Of a stretch of DNA of 64,000 nt, positions 38,901 through 47,958 are shown piece after piece; within the stretch, counting starts at the first letter, position 1; every line of letters begins with the position of its first letter. The stretch is from Choristoneura fumiferana (lineage: Eukaryota > Arthropoda > Insecta > Lepidoptera > Tortricidae). The translations under genes were made by a program, and so were the position numbers. The stretch covers positions 17,602,618 through 17,666,617 of the forward strand of contig NC_133473.1 in the NCBI RefSeq assembly GCF_025370935.1, in the 5' to 3' direction. The notes under the pieces were generated by a model. The model had not been told where the DNA came from and made no database searches. It was given only the letters and a program-made list of their open reading frames with translations.

Positions 38901-41900
38901 ATTGACAAAACGACGCATCAGTCAAGTAGCGGTCGCAACAGTTCATTTATTTACAATTTTACTTTTACCGTATATTACCTTCAAACAGTTGGTGGTCCAT
39001 GGCAAGACAGAAATTTTGTCAAGTGGTCCCTCCTGACTAAAAGGTTAAGAACCGCTGCTCTATAGCTTGTGATGCGACACAACACAAGCAGTCACAACAC
39101 ACTGCATCAGATAAAGGTGAACTCAACCATATAAAATTTATGAAGCCGATACCGTTCTGATGCGTCGCGACACAATAAGGCAGATAAATGTAAATGCGGC
39201 TTTAGTTTCGTACCTGTTCTGTATCATTATCGGTTGGGGCCTCTGACATGCGTTCAAATATTAATATGTATATTACGAATATTTTCTTTTAAAGTAAATA
39301 AAATAAATAAATATCATGGGACACTTGACACCAATTGACCTAGTCCCAAACTAAGCAAAACTTGTACTATGGTCACTAGGCAACGGTTAAACATACTTAT
39401 ATAGATAAATACATACTTAAATACATAGTGAACGTCCAAGACTCAAGAACGAACATTCGTATTATTCATACAAATGTCTGCCCCGGCCGGCAGTGATAAA
39501 GTTGAAAGTGTTTGGTTCTCTCGGAAATTTTGCCATCCACGGTGTAACTCTGTGATCACTGTGATTAGCTTGTAGCGCCGATACTTCTGGATCGGTACAA
39601 CATAAAGATATTTAAAAAAATGAGCCCACTATTGTCTCAAAGGGCCGGGCAACTCTCCCCTAATCCAGGTGTTCCCAAACTGTACGCCGTGGTAAGTACC
39701 CAAGGGCGTTGGTTGGGGGTCCTGTTTACTCGGAAATTTAGGCAATGTGGTGGAAATCGCTTTGTAACGGCGTCACGCCATTGCTATGGTACCCTATTTC
39801 ATCTAGCTGCCCTCCAGCTACGAGGTCGTGTGGGAGGTAACAGACCGACAGACAATTACTTTCAATGATATTTAATTAAAAGTAATTGTCCGTCTGTCTG
39901 TTACCTCCTTAAGCTTTTAAGGCACTTGATGAGGTATAGAGTTACCTTGACACCCTGGAAAAGACATATACATAGGATGGATAGCTACTCGCTGGGTGCG
40001 AAGTACTAGGTAGGGGTAATGAAATCTATCGCAGCGCTAATAGTGGCCAAAAGTAGAAATAATGTAGGTTCTGTCATCTGTCATACTCATATGAATGTGT
40101 CATTAACATAGCAATAGTAGACTTAACTGTCTAATTTTAGTAATAGATGTTTGTCTTCTTGAATTATGAACAGAGTTCCTGTTTTGTTCTTAATTCCTCT
40201 ACATCCCGGACATGTCTAGCAGATACTAACAATTTTCCTTATGAAACGGTTTGAGTGATACTCACAAAACCGGTCTTCAAAATGATACTCATTTTGATCT
40301 GAGAACGATATTTAATTTATTACTAGCCATACAATAACAGTTATATATGTTTACTATTATTTAAAGAAACCATTAAAGTAGCTTTATCTTTTTGTTTTAC
40401 AATAAAAGTACGACTAAACATAAAGTAAACAAACCCTGACATAACCAAAATAAAACACACTTTTTGAATAAATTTTACTTGCCTCATTTAATTTTAATGA
40501 CCAAAAATGAATTCACAGCCCTTTGTCCACCCAAATCACGGTATCACAGTAATTTTGTATTATAAATTAATACGTGATAGATTTGATTTTTGTCACAATG
40601 TCGCAATGAAATTTCAAAACGTCAGAACCTCAGAGCCGACAAACTTGCGGACGCTAGGTGGCGCTGATGTCGTGCACAGAGCCAATACTAGAAGTGCGAC
40701 GTAAACTGTATGTTCCAAATCCCCTTTTGAGGACAGTTGGGTGGTGGAGTAAAAGCACTTTTGTCGGGTTATCTTGAACTAATGCGAACTGCCTAGTCGT
40801 GTGAGTGGTTCGTGCTGAACTCCGTGTCAGTACTGTACCACTCACCGGGCGTAAACCGGCATCGACACCGGCGCAGTGGAAAAACGAAGCCCCGGTGCCG
40901 GGCCGGCTAACGGAAAAACAGCCATCCAGATAAACCATGTGCCACATACCGGCACACCTAATATTACTTAGGTGCTCGTAGCTTAAGGCACGTGTATATT
41001 CCAGACGGTGATCCACGCGTTCGCGCTGGTGGGCTCGCTGGGCGCGTTCTTCGTGATGACGCTGATCTACCAGTCGTTCAGCGTGTCGTTCCTGAAGCTG
41101 CCGTCGACCTACCACGTGCTGCACCACGCGCTGGCCGACCCCGTCTACTGGCTCGTGCTCGTGGTGGCCACCGTCGCCGCGCTGGCGCCCAGGCAAGTGA
41201 CAGCCCGACCTAGCGGCAACGTCATCATCATCATCGTCCGCTTATACTTTCCACCGACCGAGCGCAGAATTAGAGGGTTAGGCCATATGGGGCCCTAGGG
41301 CACACAAAAACTTGGGGCTCTTTTGGAAAGGTTTTTAAACTATCGGAATCGATTGTGCTCTTGATTCTGATAAGAACAAAATACATATTTTGTCTAAAAT
41401 TTTAAAAAAGGTACATTTTTGTGAAAATGCCCATGTGTGCGCTGGGCCATACAATGGATGTTTTATTTTATGTAAGTAGGTAAATAGGTTTAATATCAAA
41501 TAATATTATCTAATTCTACATTTTTTTTCTGTAAATATACACATAGACGTGGATGTTTTAAGTGATGAACGGTTGTTATGGCAGGCTGGCGTGGCACGCG
41601 GCGCACAACTCGGTGCGGCCGGGCGCGCTGGGGCGCGCGGTGCTGGCGCGGCGGCGGGCGCGCGCGCTGCCCTACGCCGCGCACTACCACTGCGACGTCG
41701 CGCGCGCTGAGGCGCACGTCTACAGGTAACTGGCGGCGCACTACCAGTGGCGCGCCATACGTGGCCCGCGGCGCACCACTCGGTGCGGCCGGGCGCGCTG
41801 GGGCGCGCGGTGCTGGCGCGGCGGCGCGGCCGCGCGCGGCTGCCCTACGCCGCGCACTACCACTGCGACGTCGCGCGCGCTGAGGCGCACGTCTACAGGT

Positions 41901-42431
41901 AACTGGCGGCGCACTACCAGTGGCGCGCCATACGTGGCCCGCGGCGCACCACTCTACGCCGCGCACTACCACTGCGACGTCGCGCGCGCTGAGGCGCACG
42001 TCTACAGGTAACTGGCGGCGCACTACCAGTGGCGCGCCATACGTGGCACGCGGCGCACCACTCGAATGCACGTCATTTAAATACAATAATTGATTGACAC
42101 TTCGGATGCCGGCGTATTTCGATTAACATCCGATTTTTCCCCGTTGGAAATAGGTAAATTATACTATTTATACTACACAAAAAAATAATAATATTGCCTA
42201 ACTGTATTTTTTGTTCACTGTACTCTTGCATTTTGCCATGCCGGAATGCAAAAATGTGTCTGGCTGTCTATACCCTTCTTCCCAAAAATACATACCGACG
42301 AATAGAAAACCTCCTCATTTATTTAAGTAGATTAAAAATCAACTTATTACTTAATCTGTTTTTATGCGTGCAGGTCCACGGACGAGGACGGACTACAAAA
42401 GACGGCGGCGGACGTGGCGGCCGTGACGTGA
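23730..42431 (+). CDS. ATP10: Phospholipid-transporting P4-ATPase, class V (ATP10-like flippase), 15 exons, 5' incomplete
   Basis: Joined exons: 23730-23934, 26026-26841, 27345-27490, 32158-32302, 32688-32894, 33289-33511, 33907-34151, 34528-34740, 34862-34952, 35473-35624, 36236-36359, 37049-37311, 41005-41192, 41585-41725, 42374-42431. All splice phases agree and 3,217 nt encode 1,071 residues plus a stop. Seen in order (residues counted from the first visible full codon): DGETN actuator motif in exon 1, TM3 about 160-178, TM4 with PVSL 220-223 (PISL in most P4-ATPases), DKTGTLT with phospho-acceptor Asp273, ESPDE 444-448, KGAD 512-515, LTGDK 630-634, GDGANDVSMIQ 747-757, then TM5-TM10. Known of the family: these are membrane flippases that move phospholipids to the cytosolic leaflet, usually with a CDC50 partner. 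Class V is inferred from the GPRYK-SKLER segment and the pattern around ITEELGQI. TM1-TM2 and the start codon are not found. The ATP10 subtype is likely but not proven. Confidence 0.93.
23935..26025. other. Flippase intron with an interspersed repeat
   Basis: Contains a known-looking repeat at about 24640-24850 (ttcccgacgcaaaaagaggg, gtctgtctgtggtacc, aaaatcggttcagctg). Otherwise no structure seen. Confidence 0.5.
26026..26841 (+). CDS. ATP10: Flippase exon 2: rest of actuator domain, TM3-TM4, phosphorylation site
   Basis: The acceptor is a T-rich tract ending in ttcag at 26025, and the donor is gtgcgt at 26842. The exon is 272 codons, phase 0 at both ends, and by far the largest of the gene. 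It carries AGHETKAMLNN, two hydrophobic segments (TM3, TM4 with IPVSLYV) and FSDKTGTLTENKM with the catalytic Asp at 26638-26640. After the phosphorylation site a proline-rich, poorly conserved stretch begins (DHPPGPPAEP), as expected for the start of the N domain. Confidence 0.95.
27345..27490 (+). CDS. ATP10: Flippase exon 3: start of nucleotide-binding domain
   Basis: Acceptor gtttgttgcag ends at 27344 and donor gtcagt starts at 27491, leaving AA of a split lysine codon. It encodes VREFLLILAVCNTVVV, the conserved segment after the phosphorylation loop in class V enzymes, then a variable serine/arginine-rich stretch. The upstream junction (THTQK then VREFL) is in frame without gaps. Confidence 0.9.
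28806..29080. repeat. Interspersed repeat beginning with (cat)n
   Basis: Starts with a CAT run, then gtcagccgaaagacgtccac and cataggcctcccccaagg. A short fragment of the same family is nested in the hAT element at about 6704-6760. Confidence 0.7.
29630..29792. mobile_element. Harbinger-like foldback MITE (163 bp)
   Basis: AGGCCGATG...CATCGGCCT termini, inverted arms with cagttgtaatgtatgaaact, and TTA on both sides (29627-29629, 29793-29795). The TWA target is typical of PIF/Harbinger elements. Confidence 0.8.
31720..31883. mobile_element. Harbinger-like MITE with TAA target duplication
   Basis: Ends AGGCCTATGCTAGCTG and CAGCTAGCGTAGGCCCT, flanked by TAA (31717-31719, 31884-31886). Confidence 0.75.
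31886..32109. mobile_element. Harbinger-like foldback MITE with TTA target duplication
   Basis: Ends AGCTAGAAACGCAC and GTGTGTTTCTAGCT, with long arms including ggcctctttca and taccggttgtaatat, flanked by TTA (31883-31885, 32110-32112). It abuts the preceding MITE and ends 48 bp before flippase exon 4. Confidence 0.8.
32158..32302 (+). CDS. ATP10: Flippase exon 4: variable serine/proline-rich N-domain insert
   Basis: Acceptor gattccag ends at 32157 and donor gtggga starts at 32303. The first base completes the split lysine codon from exon 3 (NDK then YARLTESRS). The peptide is low-complexity, rich in Ser, Thr and Pro, with no recognised motif, and fits the variable loop of class V P4-ATPases. 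It is supported mainly by phase, codon composition and position. Two foldback MITEs end only about 50 bp upstream of the acceptor. Confidence 0.82.
32688..32894 (+). CDS. ATP10: Flippase exon 5: ATP-binding domain (ESPDE, FDSTRK)
   Basis: Acceptor tgtgtgcag ends at 32687 and donor gtaact starts at 32895. It has 69 codons, phase 0 at both ends, and is extremely GC-rich at third positions. It encodes ARFEAESPDELAL and later FDSTRKCMSVAL, both classical P4-ATPase N-domain motifs around the ATP-binding pocket. Confidence 0.95.
33289..33511 (+). CDS. ATP10: Flippase exon 6: nucleotide-binding domain with KGAD motif
   Basis: Acceptor tctcttctcag ends at 33288 and donor gtaaca starts at 33512; it ends in phase 1. 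It encodes VILYVKGADSTVL and GLRTLVMAKRTM. A decayed copy of its 3' half plus donor lies just downstream (33559-33720). Confidence 0.95.
33559..33720 (+). pseudogene. Decayed partial duplicate of flippase exon 6
   Basis: Close match to the 3' half of exon 6 and the start of its intron (about 33430-33540), lying in the following intron. Relative to the parent it lacks 15 bp encoding MQPAL, has a Trp codon turned into TAG (33645-33647), and keeps the donor gtaacatg at 33685. No acceptor or upstream half is present, so it should not be spliced in as a useful exon. Confidence 0.88.
33907..34151 (+). CDS. ATP10: Flippase exon 7: GVEDRLQ and LTGDK of the P domain
   Basis: Acceptor ttcatcag ends at 33906 and donor gtaggt starts at 34152. 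The split glycine codon joins exon 6 in frame. It encodes TLVGATGVEDRLQEDVP and WVLTGDKPETAINIAYS, the hinge and P-domain signature of P4-ATPases. Confidence 0.96.
34528..34740 (+). CDS. ATP10: Flippase exon 8: P domain, RCSAVLCCRATPLQK
   Basis: Acceptor ttatttatcag ends at 34527 and donor gtacgg starts at 34741. It has 71 codons, phase 0 at both ends. It encodes ALVVDGRTLTYIL and SAVLCCRATPLQKAYIV, both strongly conserved in the family. Confidence 0.95.
34862..34952 (+). CDS. ATP10: Flippase exon 9: Mg-binding GDGANDVSMIQ motif
   Basis: Acceptor tatttattgcag ends at 34861 and donor gtacgt starts at 34953; it ends in phase 1. It encodes TLAIGDGANDVSMIQTADVG, the P-type ATPase metal-binding hinge. 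Confidence 0.96.
35473..35624 (+). CDS. ATP10: Flippase exon 10: GLSGQEG to TM5
   Basis: Acceptor tttattacag ends at 35472 and donor gtgagt starts at 35625. It completes the glycine of GLSGQEG (GISGQEG in most relatives), followed by AVMASDFALPRF, LLLVHGHWCYDRLA and the start of TM5 (MILYFFLKNA). Confidence 0.96.
35720..36020. repeat. Inverted copy of the 17.3-kb repeat with a nested insertion
   Basis: Reverse complement of the 17270-17710 family. It is split by about 35878-35938, a tacatacatacat run followed by aatcacgcctctttcccgta and ggggtaggcagagacc, another common repeat tail. Confidence 0.7.
36236..36359 (+). CDS. ATP10: Flippase exon 11: TM5-TM6
   Basis: Acceptor tttgttggcag ends at 36235 and donor gtaact starts at 36360; it ends in phase 1. 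It encodes the hydrophobic FVFMVFWYQLYCGFSS and YNLVFTAFPPLVIG segments of the transport domain. Confidence 0.93.
36518..36781. repeat. Foldback element in a flippase intron
   Basis: About 80-bp inverted arms with ataataaaccttttttgttt and its complement aaacaaaaaaggtttattat surround a unique centre. Ends are approximate. A second, smaller inverted repeat (gtatccacttt and aaagtggatac) lies at 36910-36990. Confidence 0.75.
37049..37311 (+). CDS. ATP10: Flippase exon 12: TM7-TM8
   Basis: Acceptor cgtccacag ends at 37048 and donor gtgagt starts at 37312. It encodes the loop with LLSERPGLYSASRRGLAY, then two hydrophobic segments (VYISVVIFFTAAS and CCLVIMLAYVAIE). The long antisense reading frame over the same bases is a composition artefact of the GC-rich exon. 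Confidence 0.93.
38035..38305. repeat. Possible MITE with 12-bp inverted ends
   Basis: TCAGACGGTTCA at the left and TGAACCGTCTGA at the right. No convincing target duplication. Confidence 0.45.
38756..39201. mobile_element. Harbinger-like MITE carrying a nested hAT MITE
   Basis: Termini AGCCGCATT...AATGCGGCT with subterminal cacatttatctg and cagataaatgt, flanked by TTA (38753-38755, 39202-39204). A hAT MITE sits inside (38819-39057). Confidence 0.78.
38819..39057. mobile_element. hAT-like MITE (239 bp) with perfect 8-bp target duplication
   Basis: Termini CAGCGGTTCTTAACC and GGTTAAGAACCGCTG, flanked on both sides by CTCTATAG (38811-38818, 39058-39065). Confidence 0.9.
39833..39908. repeat. 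Hairpin with 30-bp arms
   Basis: ggaggtaacagaccgacaga pairs with tctgtctgttacctcc; the arms continue through caattact and agtaattg. Confidence 0.75.
41005..41192 (+). CDS. ATP10: Flippase exon 13: TM9-TM10, GC donor
   Basis: Acceptor tatattccag ends at 41004. It encodes ALVGSLGAFFVMTLIYQSF and PVYWLVLVVATVAALAP. The donor is AG|GCAAGT at 41193, the consensus form of the rare GC-AG intron class. Only this donor keeps the phase (AG + G = Arg) with exon 14. The nearby GT at 41197 would shift the frame. Confidence 0.88.
41585..41725 (+). CDS. ATP10: Flippase exon 14: cytosolic C-terminal tail
   Basis: Acceptor ttatggcag ends at 41584 and donor gtaact starts at 41726, in phase 2. It encodes an Arg/Ala-rich tail (RPGALGRAVLARRR, LPYAAHYHCDVARAEAHVYR) with extreme GC content. 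If the donor is not used, translation stops at once (AGG TAA). Tandem partial copies of this exon follow directly. Confidence 0.8.
41726..42065 (+). repeat. Tandem partial copies of flippase exon 14 with repeated donor sites
   Basis: After the real donor at 41726 the exon sequence recurs. A nearly full copy ends at a second donor (41899). A shortened copy, missing about 64 bp, ends at a third donor (42008). A stub of the flanking unit then follows to about 42065. Donor spacing is 173 and 109 bp. Copy 2 keeps the reading frame (one extra codon) but its only nearby AG acceptor (after ctaccag) gives the wrong phase for exon 13. Confidence 0.88.
42374..42431 (+). CDS. ATP10: Flippase exon 15: C-terminus and stop
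   Basis: Acceptor tgcgtgcag ends at 42373. The first base completes an arginine, then STDEDGLQKTAADVAAVT and TGA at 42429-42431. Support comes from phase, the pyrimidine/GT-rich acceptor context and codon composition. There is no recognised domain, so this terminal exon is less sure than the catalytic ones. Confidence 0.72.
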
Positions 42432-45400
42432 CGCGCGGCCCGCGCCCCCCTCCCAGGCTGTGATCTGTCGTTAACTGTATTATAGTGTAGGCTAATGCGT
42501 GCGCGCTGCGACGAGGGACCAATGCGTCACATTCTAGAGGCTCCTTACGCTACACGACGGGCCATCACGGCCCAACGACTCATGCATTCGATGTGTGAAT
42601 TGTCACAATCATGGCCGATCACAGACGATTACGCTCTGTACAAACGCGTGCTGTATATTAGATATGGCCCGTTGTGAAGCGGAGCCTTAACGGAGCGGGG
42701 TCCGCGGACCCGGGTTGTGTTGAGCGAGCCTTAAACAGATTCCAAATAGTTTTGATACGAACCGTATTCCTAAGTGTTCTTTGAACGTTCTTATGCCTTA
42801 GACGATAGGATCTGGACAAAAACAATGAGATACTTAAGTTTTAACGTTAATATTCAGTGCCCCGAATTCTCGTTCTTCGTAGGTACAAGGCGCGCTCAAC
42901 GTGTGTATCGGAGACCTGAGAATAAAAAGATTTTAACTAAACTTAAATTTTTATATCAATTATTTACTCTATGAGAACATTTCGTAAGTATACTGCTAAA
43001 AAAATATTTTTTAAAGAAGCTAAATTTTTAATCTCGGGTCGTGAAAGGTTGAGTTGATAATCTGTCGATGGAACATTTAGTCGCGTCCACACCGACCGCA
43101 CACCAAAGTCGCTTGGTGTGGCCGCGATCGCCGACTAACTCTGCTGATGTACTTATGGCGACCGATTTAGTTTTAAATGCTGCTTTCGCCACATTAGCAA
43201 CATCTAAATAAAAAATGTACTACCTTATTCGTAATCAGTTACAAAACCGATGGTTAAGGTTTGTCTTGATCTGTCATTTTGACATTTGCTTTTGCAAAAA
43301 ACAAAACAACTTAGCTGTGAGAATTGGTCACCTTTTTGTATAAGAGGGTTAGACACTTAGATATCTGTAATAGTCTCAATATATGTATAATTGATGCATG
43401 TAACTATGTAATGTTCGTATGATAGACTTGCAGTATTGTATTCTCCCGATAGAACTTCAACTGTCTCATTTGTGTTCCTTAGATGGGTGAAATCCGCGAA
43501 CTTGTATTTAGTAAAAATAGCTATCGTTTTGTGTTCATTGTAGGTTATTATTTAATCCCACGGCTTAAGCCACTGCGTGCACGTCAAACTCCGACTCGTG
43601 ATAATGTATTTTGTAGGACTAGTGTGTTTGGCTTCCTGCGAAGCTAGCACGAATCGACGCGACTCAACTAGGTCTCGATTCTTTCTATATTTTTCTCTAA
43701 CCACTGTCAATACAAGGTACTGTCTACTAGCAGTAAAAGTTGAAGAAAGTCGCGGTACGACGTGCTGGCCTAGCTATCGATTCTGCGTATATCTAGCGAG
43801 AATCGCTGCCTTGCCTGAGACTGCCCTCGTATTGGGGCTATAATTTATATAAGTTCAAGTAGGCTTGTAGTGAATGCAACTAATGTAGCGGGTACTCCGA
43901 AACGTTTGAGCTCGAATTAGATCTCCCTACGTTAATTCTTCGGCAGGAAATACGCTGGCAAATGTCAGAACACGACAGGGTTGAATGTCTGTTAATAATT
44001 TAATTATTACACGTAAGGTGTTAATTAATGAACCGAAAAACTCATACACCCCAACTGTCTTCTTTTATTTTAAGTTAGTTTGATGCGTATACTTGCAAAT
44101 ACCTTAATTGTTTCAAAAAATATTTATTGTTTTGCTAAGTCAGTAATTCTACTTGATTTCAAAATTGTACACTCGTAATTTTTACTTGTCAGTTGCACTT
44201 CGCCGTTTTTTGAAGAAAATCGAAACTGTCAGGAAACGGCCAGTTTTAAATTATTTAAATAACAGCCACCTTCAAGATATGCTATGTGTTTAGCGTAAGT
44301 AAGTTGCATTTATATACTTTTACACGTGGCACATTAAGAGGAATTAAAAAAAGGATTTTAAAAGAACCTGCAACCTGTTTCAAAGTTTAATGTAATCGAT
44401 CTTTATCTTGATTCTGAACAAACTACTACCAGGTTTTCGATAATTTAATTAACACCTTGCATATGCGCGCAATCGATATAGTATTTACATTCCAGTATTG
44501 AAGTCACGGTATGATCCGACGCATGCGTTTGTCTCGATCGCGCCCGCCGCGTTCGCCGTTGCCGCGCGTTCCCTGCTCGTCTATCGCCTGCGTAACTTCA
44601 TGATTCCTAGAAGATTTGACTATTTTTAATACTGTTTCTAGTTATTGTACATAGAGACAAATATATTTCTACATTGATAATTATTGTTATATGTACAGTA
44701 GGATATTTTTTATATAAAACCTTTGTGTAAATAACTTGTATGTACTAAGACTGTTGTTTATTTTAGAGCTTTTAATTCGTTCAGTTAAATTACTAATAGG
44801 GTATTGATAAATCATGTATTTTCCAGTCATTATGTGAGTTGTGAAACCACGCGGAAGTTCTCGAATACTTTTGAGTTTCTTGCCATATCAATCGGAACTT
44901 TAGTTTTTAACCAAATGTTTAGTACAAATAAGACAAAATAAATCGCGGCTTGCGAATCTACTTCAGACGTTACAGCCGTGATATTGGTTTGTGTTATGAA
45001 GTATATTTTGTCAGGACGTAGGCGGCCTGCAAATCCTTTGTCTATGATTATTTATTCAATATGTTTGTAATATACATACGTACGTATCTATCAACCGACG
45101 ATATTATTAAGCTTTTACTATTATAATTATTTTTACGAATAACTAGTCTTTTATCAACGAAAAATAGTATTTACAAGCATTTTTCGTCTTTAAACGTTTC
45201 TAACATGAAATTTTTCTCCAAAGTTGTATCACTTAATAAATTGTTGGATATTTTCAACGCGTGTAGGTACTGAGTGTTTTTGTTTTGTTCAACTTGAAGC
45301 ATTTATGTTTGTGATAATGTTTAAACGGAATTGTGTAGTTTGACGCGCAAGCTTGCCGCGCGCGAACCAGCACAGCGATGACTAGAAAATACATATTGAC

Positions 45401-47370
45401 GTGTTGTTTTTTTTAATAAAAATAACAAAATATTGAATATATTTTTTGTTTTATTTCTTGTTCAACATAGTCTTGTTTTAAAAGTGTCTCAAAATCTTCC
45501 TAAAAATTCGATACATTTTAGTAACTACTACTTACGTGTGCGAGAATCATTAAAAGTGTATACAATACTGTATAAATCGACTTCATTTTGTACAAAATTA
45601 TGTTACGAGCTTGGAACTCTCTGAATACAATAATAATCAATACAGCTGCCGATCTCGACAAATGACTTAACTCCGATCAAGCGTATATGTAGAACGCAAA
45701 TAAATATATATTTAGGCACACACTTGACCCAAGAAAGTTACTTAGCGCAAATTGTCGAATGGCATACTTTGATTTCCATATAATTGAATTGAGACTCAAA
45801 TATAATCTTAAAAACCAAACATATTTTTATTTTGACTACGGCTGCCGGTACATCAAATGTTCAACCACCACATCAGAGTTCAACCACGTAGTACAATATT
45901 AAGGTTGTTTTCGGCACTATACAATTTGTTAAGATGCGAGTCACTACATGGACATCTGCTCAGGCTGCCTCTTAGGCCTGACGACGTTCCTATCAAATAG
46001 AATACCATAACAACATTAAACAAAAAATCAACTGTCCTACCAAACAGCAGCGCATCTCATGCAATTCATTAATTCTAATAGACAATTCCTCCGTTTAAGG
46101 TTTTGTTGGAATTAGTTATATTTTAGTAACAAAATTTGAGCGAACAAGCTGTCCGTAAAATTACACTAGTGACACTTACGTCATTCCCTAAACGTGTATC
46201 TGTATATAAACGATTACAACAATTTTGTTTGTATAGTCTTCAAAATTTGCATCAATTTTATAGAAAAAACTATACAACAGAGTAACGAATCTCATCAAAG
46301 CAGTTGACTACACAACACAACAAAACTCCAGCACTTAGTTTACTCTAAAATAATAAAAAATAACATTTGATAAACAATATTTCAATATTTTCCTTACGGT
46401 TACTTGACAAAGCAAACGTGCGGGTATGGCATAAATGTGCTCTTATATGGACGATAATATAGCTCAATTGAAGGAATTAATGTTATCAATTCTAATGCAC
46501 AATATGGAGAATCCAGTGACATAAATAAAACAGTTTTACAAATTGCATTAGAACATGAGATTGTCGCATTAGCTGTTCCAATTTACATAGCGACAGTTGC
46601 CAGCTATTAGTTGTTTGCTAAATTGTTCATATAACCGCACCATTTCAACTAGCTACAATTTATGAAAAAACACACGAGTGCCACAAGGGTTAAACAAATA
46701 GGGACACAACTTTTGTACACAAATATAAAAATATACATATGTCATGACGCAACTGTAACAAAAATTATTTGGATTTTAAACAAGGTAATACTAATCTGGA
46801 GTATTCTACGGTCACTGTACTGCAAATGTTCGTCGCAATTCCAATATATTTACACGCTGTTGTTTTTTTTTATTTAACTCTGCCATTTTCAAAGTAACTT
46901 AACGTTAAAGTTAACTCTGCCATTCTCCGCGGAGCCTTGGGAGTCTGAGTGAAGCTTCTGCGGGGGCTTCACAGAAGTATTGACCACAATTAAAATAAAA
47001 ACTTATGGAGTACTGTAAGGTTACAGCGTACAACCTCACATTAAAATAGTTGGTTTTTAACTATTTTAGGGGTTCGGCAAACATTTATTTTTCCAATAGG
47101 GTTCCGTCGTAAAACACTTGAGAACCGTCAAACTTAAACTCATAATATTATGTAAATACTATTACTAAAATCAATCTGCACTGGGCCCGCGTGGGAACTA
47201 CGGCCCAAGCTCTCTCATTCTGAGAGGAGGCCTGTGCCCAGCAGTGCGACGTATATAGGCTGGGATGATGACTATTACTAAAATAATACAACCTTATCTA
47301 ACCTTACCATTCGTAAAATTGTAACGCGATGATAAGCGAGAAGAATTTTACCCAACGATAAAATTTACAT
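42432..47370. other. Probable flippase 3'UTR and intergenic DNA between convergent genes
   Basis: No coding exon is recognised after the flippase stop. An AATAAA at 42921-42926 could end a 490-nt 3'UTR, but further AATAAA hexamers occur downstream, so the 3' end is open. The stretch is AT-rich, with a GC-rich island near 44.52-44.59 kb and a truncated SINE at about 47186-47270. Confidence 0.5.
42921..42926 (+). terminator. Candidate polyadenylation signal of the flippase gene
   Basis: AATAAA about 490 nt after the TGA, the first canonical hexamer in the right orientation. Inferred only; later hexamers could be used. Confidence 0.3.
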
Positions 47371-47376
47371 TTTATT
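47371..47376 (-). terminator. Candidate polyadenylation signal of the nucleotidase gene
   Basis: AATAAA on the minus strand about 410 nt beyond the stop codon. Inferred from position only. Confidence 0.3.
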
Positions 47377-47788
47377 TATGTTTTTGTTCACATATCCATT
47401 TTTTATATATAAATGACATGAAACCTATGTGAACGAGATATGGATAGGACAAATTGGTAACGGAGCATTCGCATAGCATAATAATATGTTGCCATGCAAG
47501 AGCCGTATATTATAAAGACTTTAATAAATCCAATGTTTTTTCCGTAACCCGTTTTGCCCTGAACGGCAAATTATTATCTTTATAGGAAGCAGGTATTCTG
47601 TAAAAGAGGCAGAGGAAACAAATGGCAGACATTACAAGAAGAGACAATATTTAGTTGGAATATCATTTTAGGAAGCAAACATTTTAGGGAACGGACAGAA
47701 TAAGCCAAGTGATAGAGTAACCAGTGACAGTGCCCGTGGAATTCTCCAATAAGTCATTAATCTAACTAAACCGCGGGTAACGAGTAAA

Positions 47789-47958
47789 TCACAGGATGAG
47801 CTTCAATATGGCGTTGACTAAGTCGACGGAATCCTCTTCGACAAGCACTATGTCGAACTTGTCGATGTACTTAGGTAGGTTCTTGAGGTCGTGACCGAGG
47901 AACCCTACTTTTATTACGACGTCGCAGTGGTCCATGCCTTCTGCCATGCCGGCATCGC
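47789..47958 (-). CDS. NT5C3B: Nucleotidase exon 6: C-terminus and stop
   Basis: The acceptor TAATATCTCCCCAG precedes 47958. It encodes GDAGMAEGMDHCDVVIKVGF and the family-typical end FDIVLVEEDSVDLVNAIL, with TGA at 47791-47789. Confidence 0.95.

Noticed and set aside
40654..41196. 180-codon minus-strand open frame
   Set aside because: Partly antisense of exon 13 and partly repeat-like intron DNA.
41729..41898. Copy 2 of exon 14 as an alternative coding exon
   Set aside because: Frame is kept but the only near AG acceptor gives phase 1, incompatible with exon 13 (phase 2).
41496..42086. 196-codon minus-strand open frame over exon 14 and its copies
   Set aside because: Stop-free antisense of GC-rich tandem repeats; repeats of the same peptide, no gene signals.
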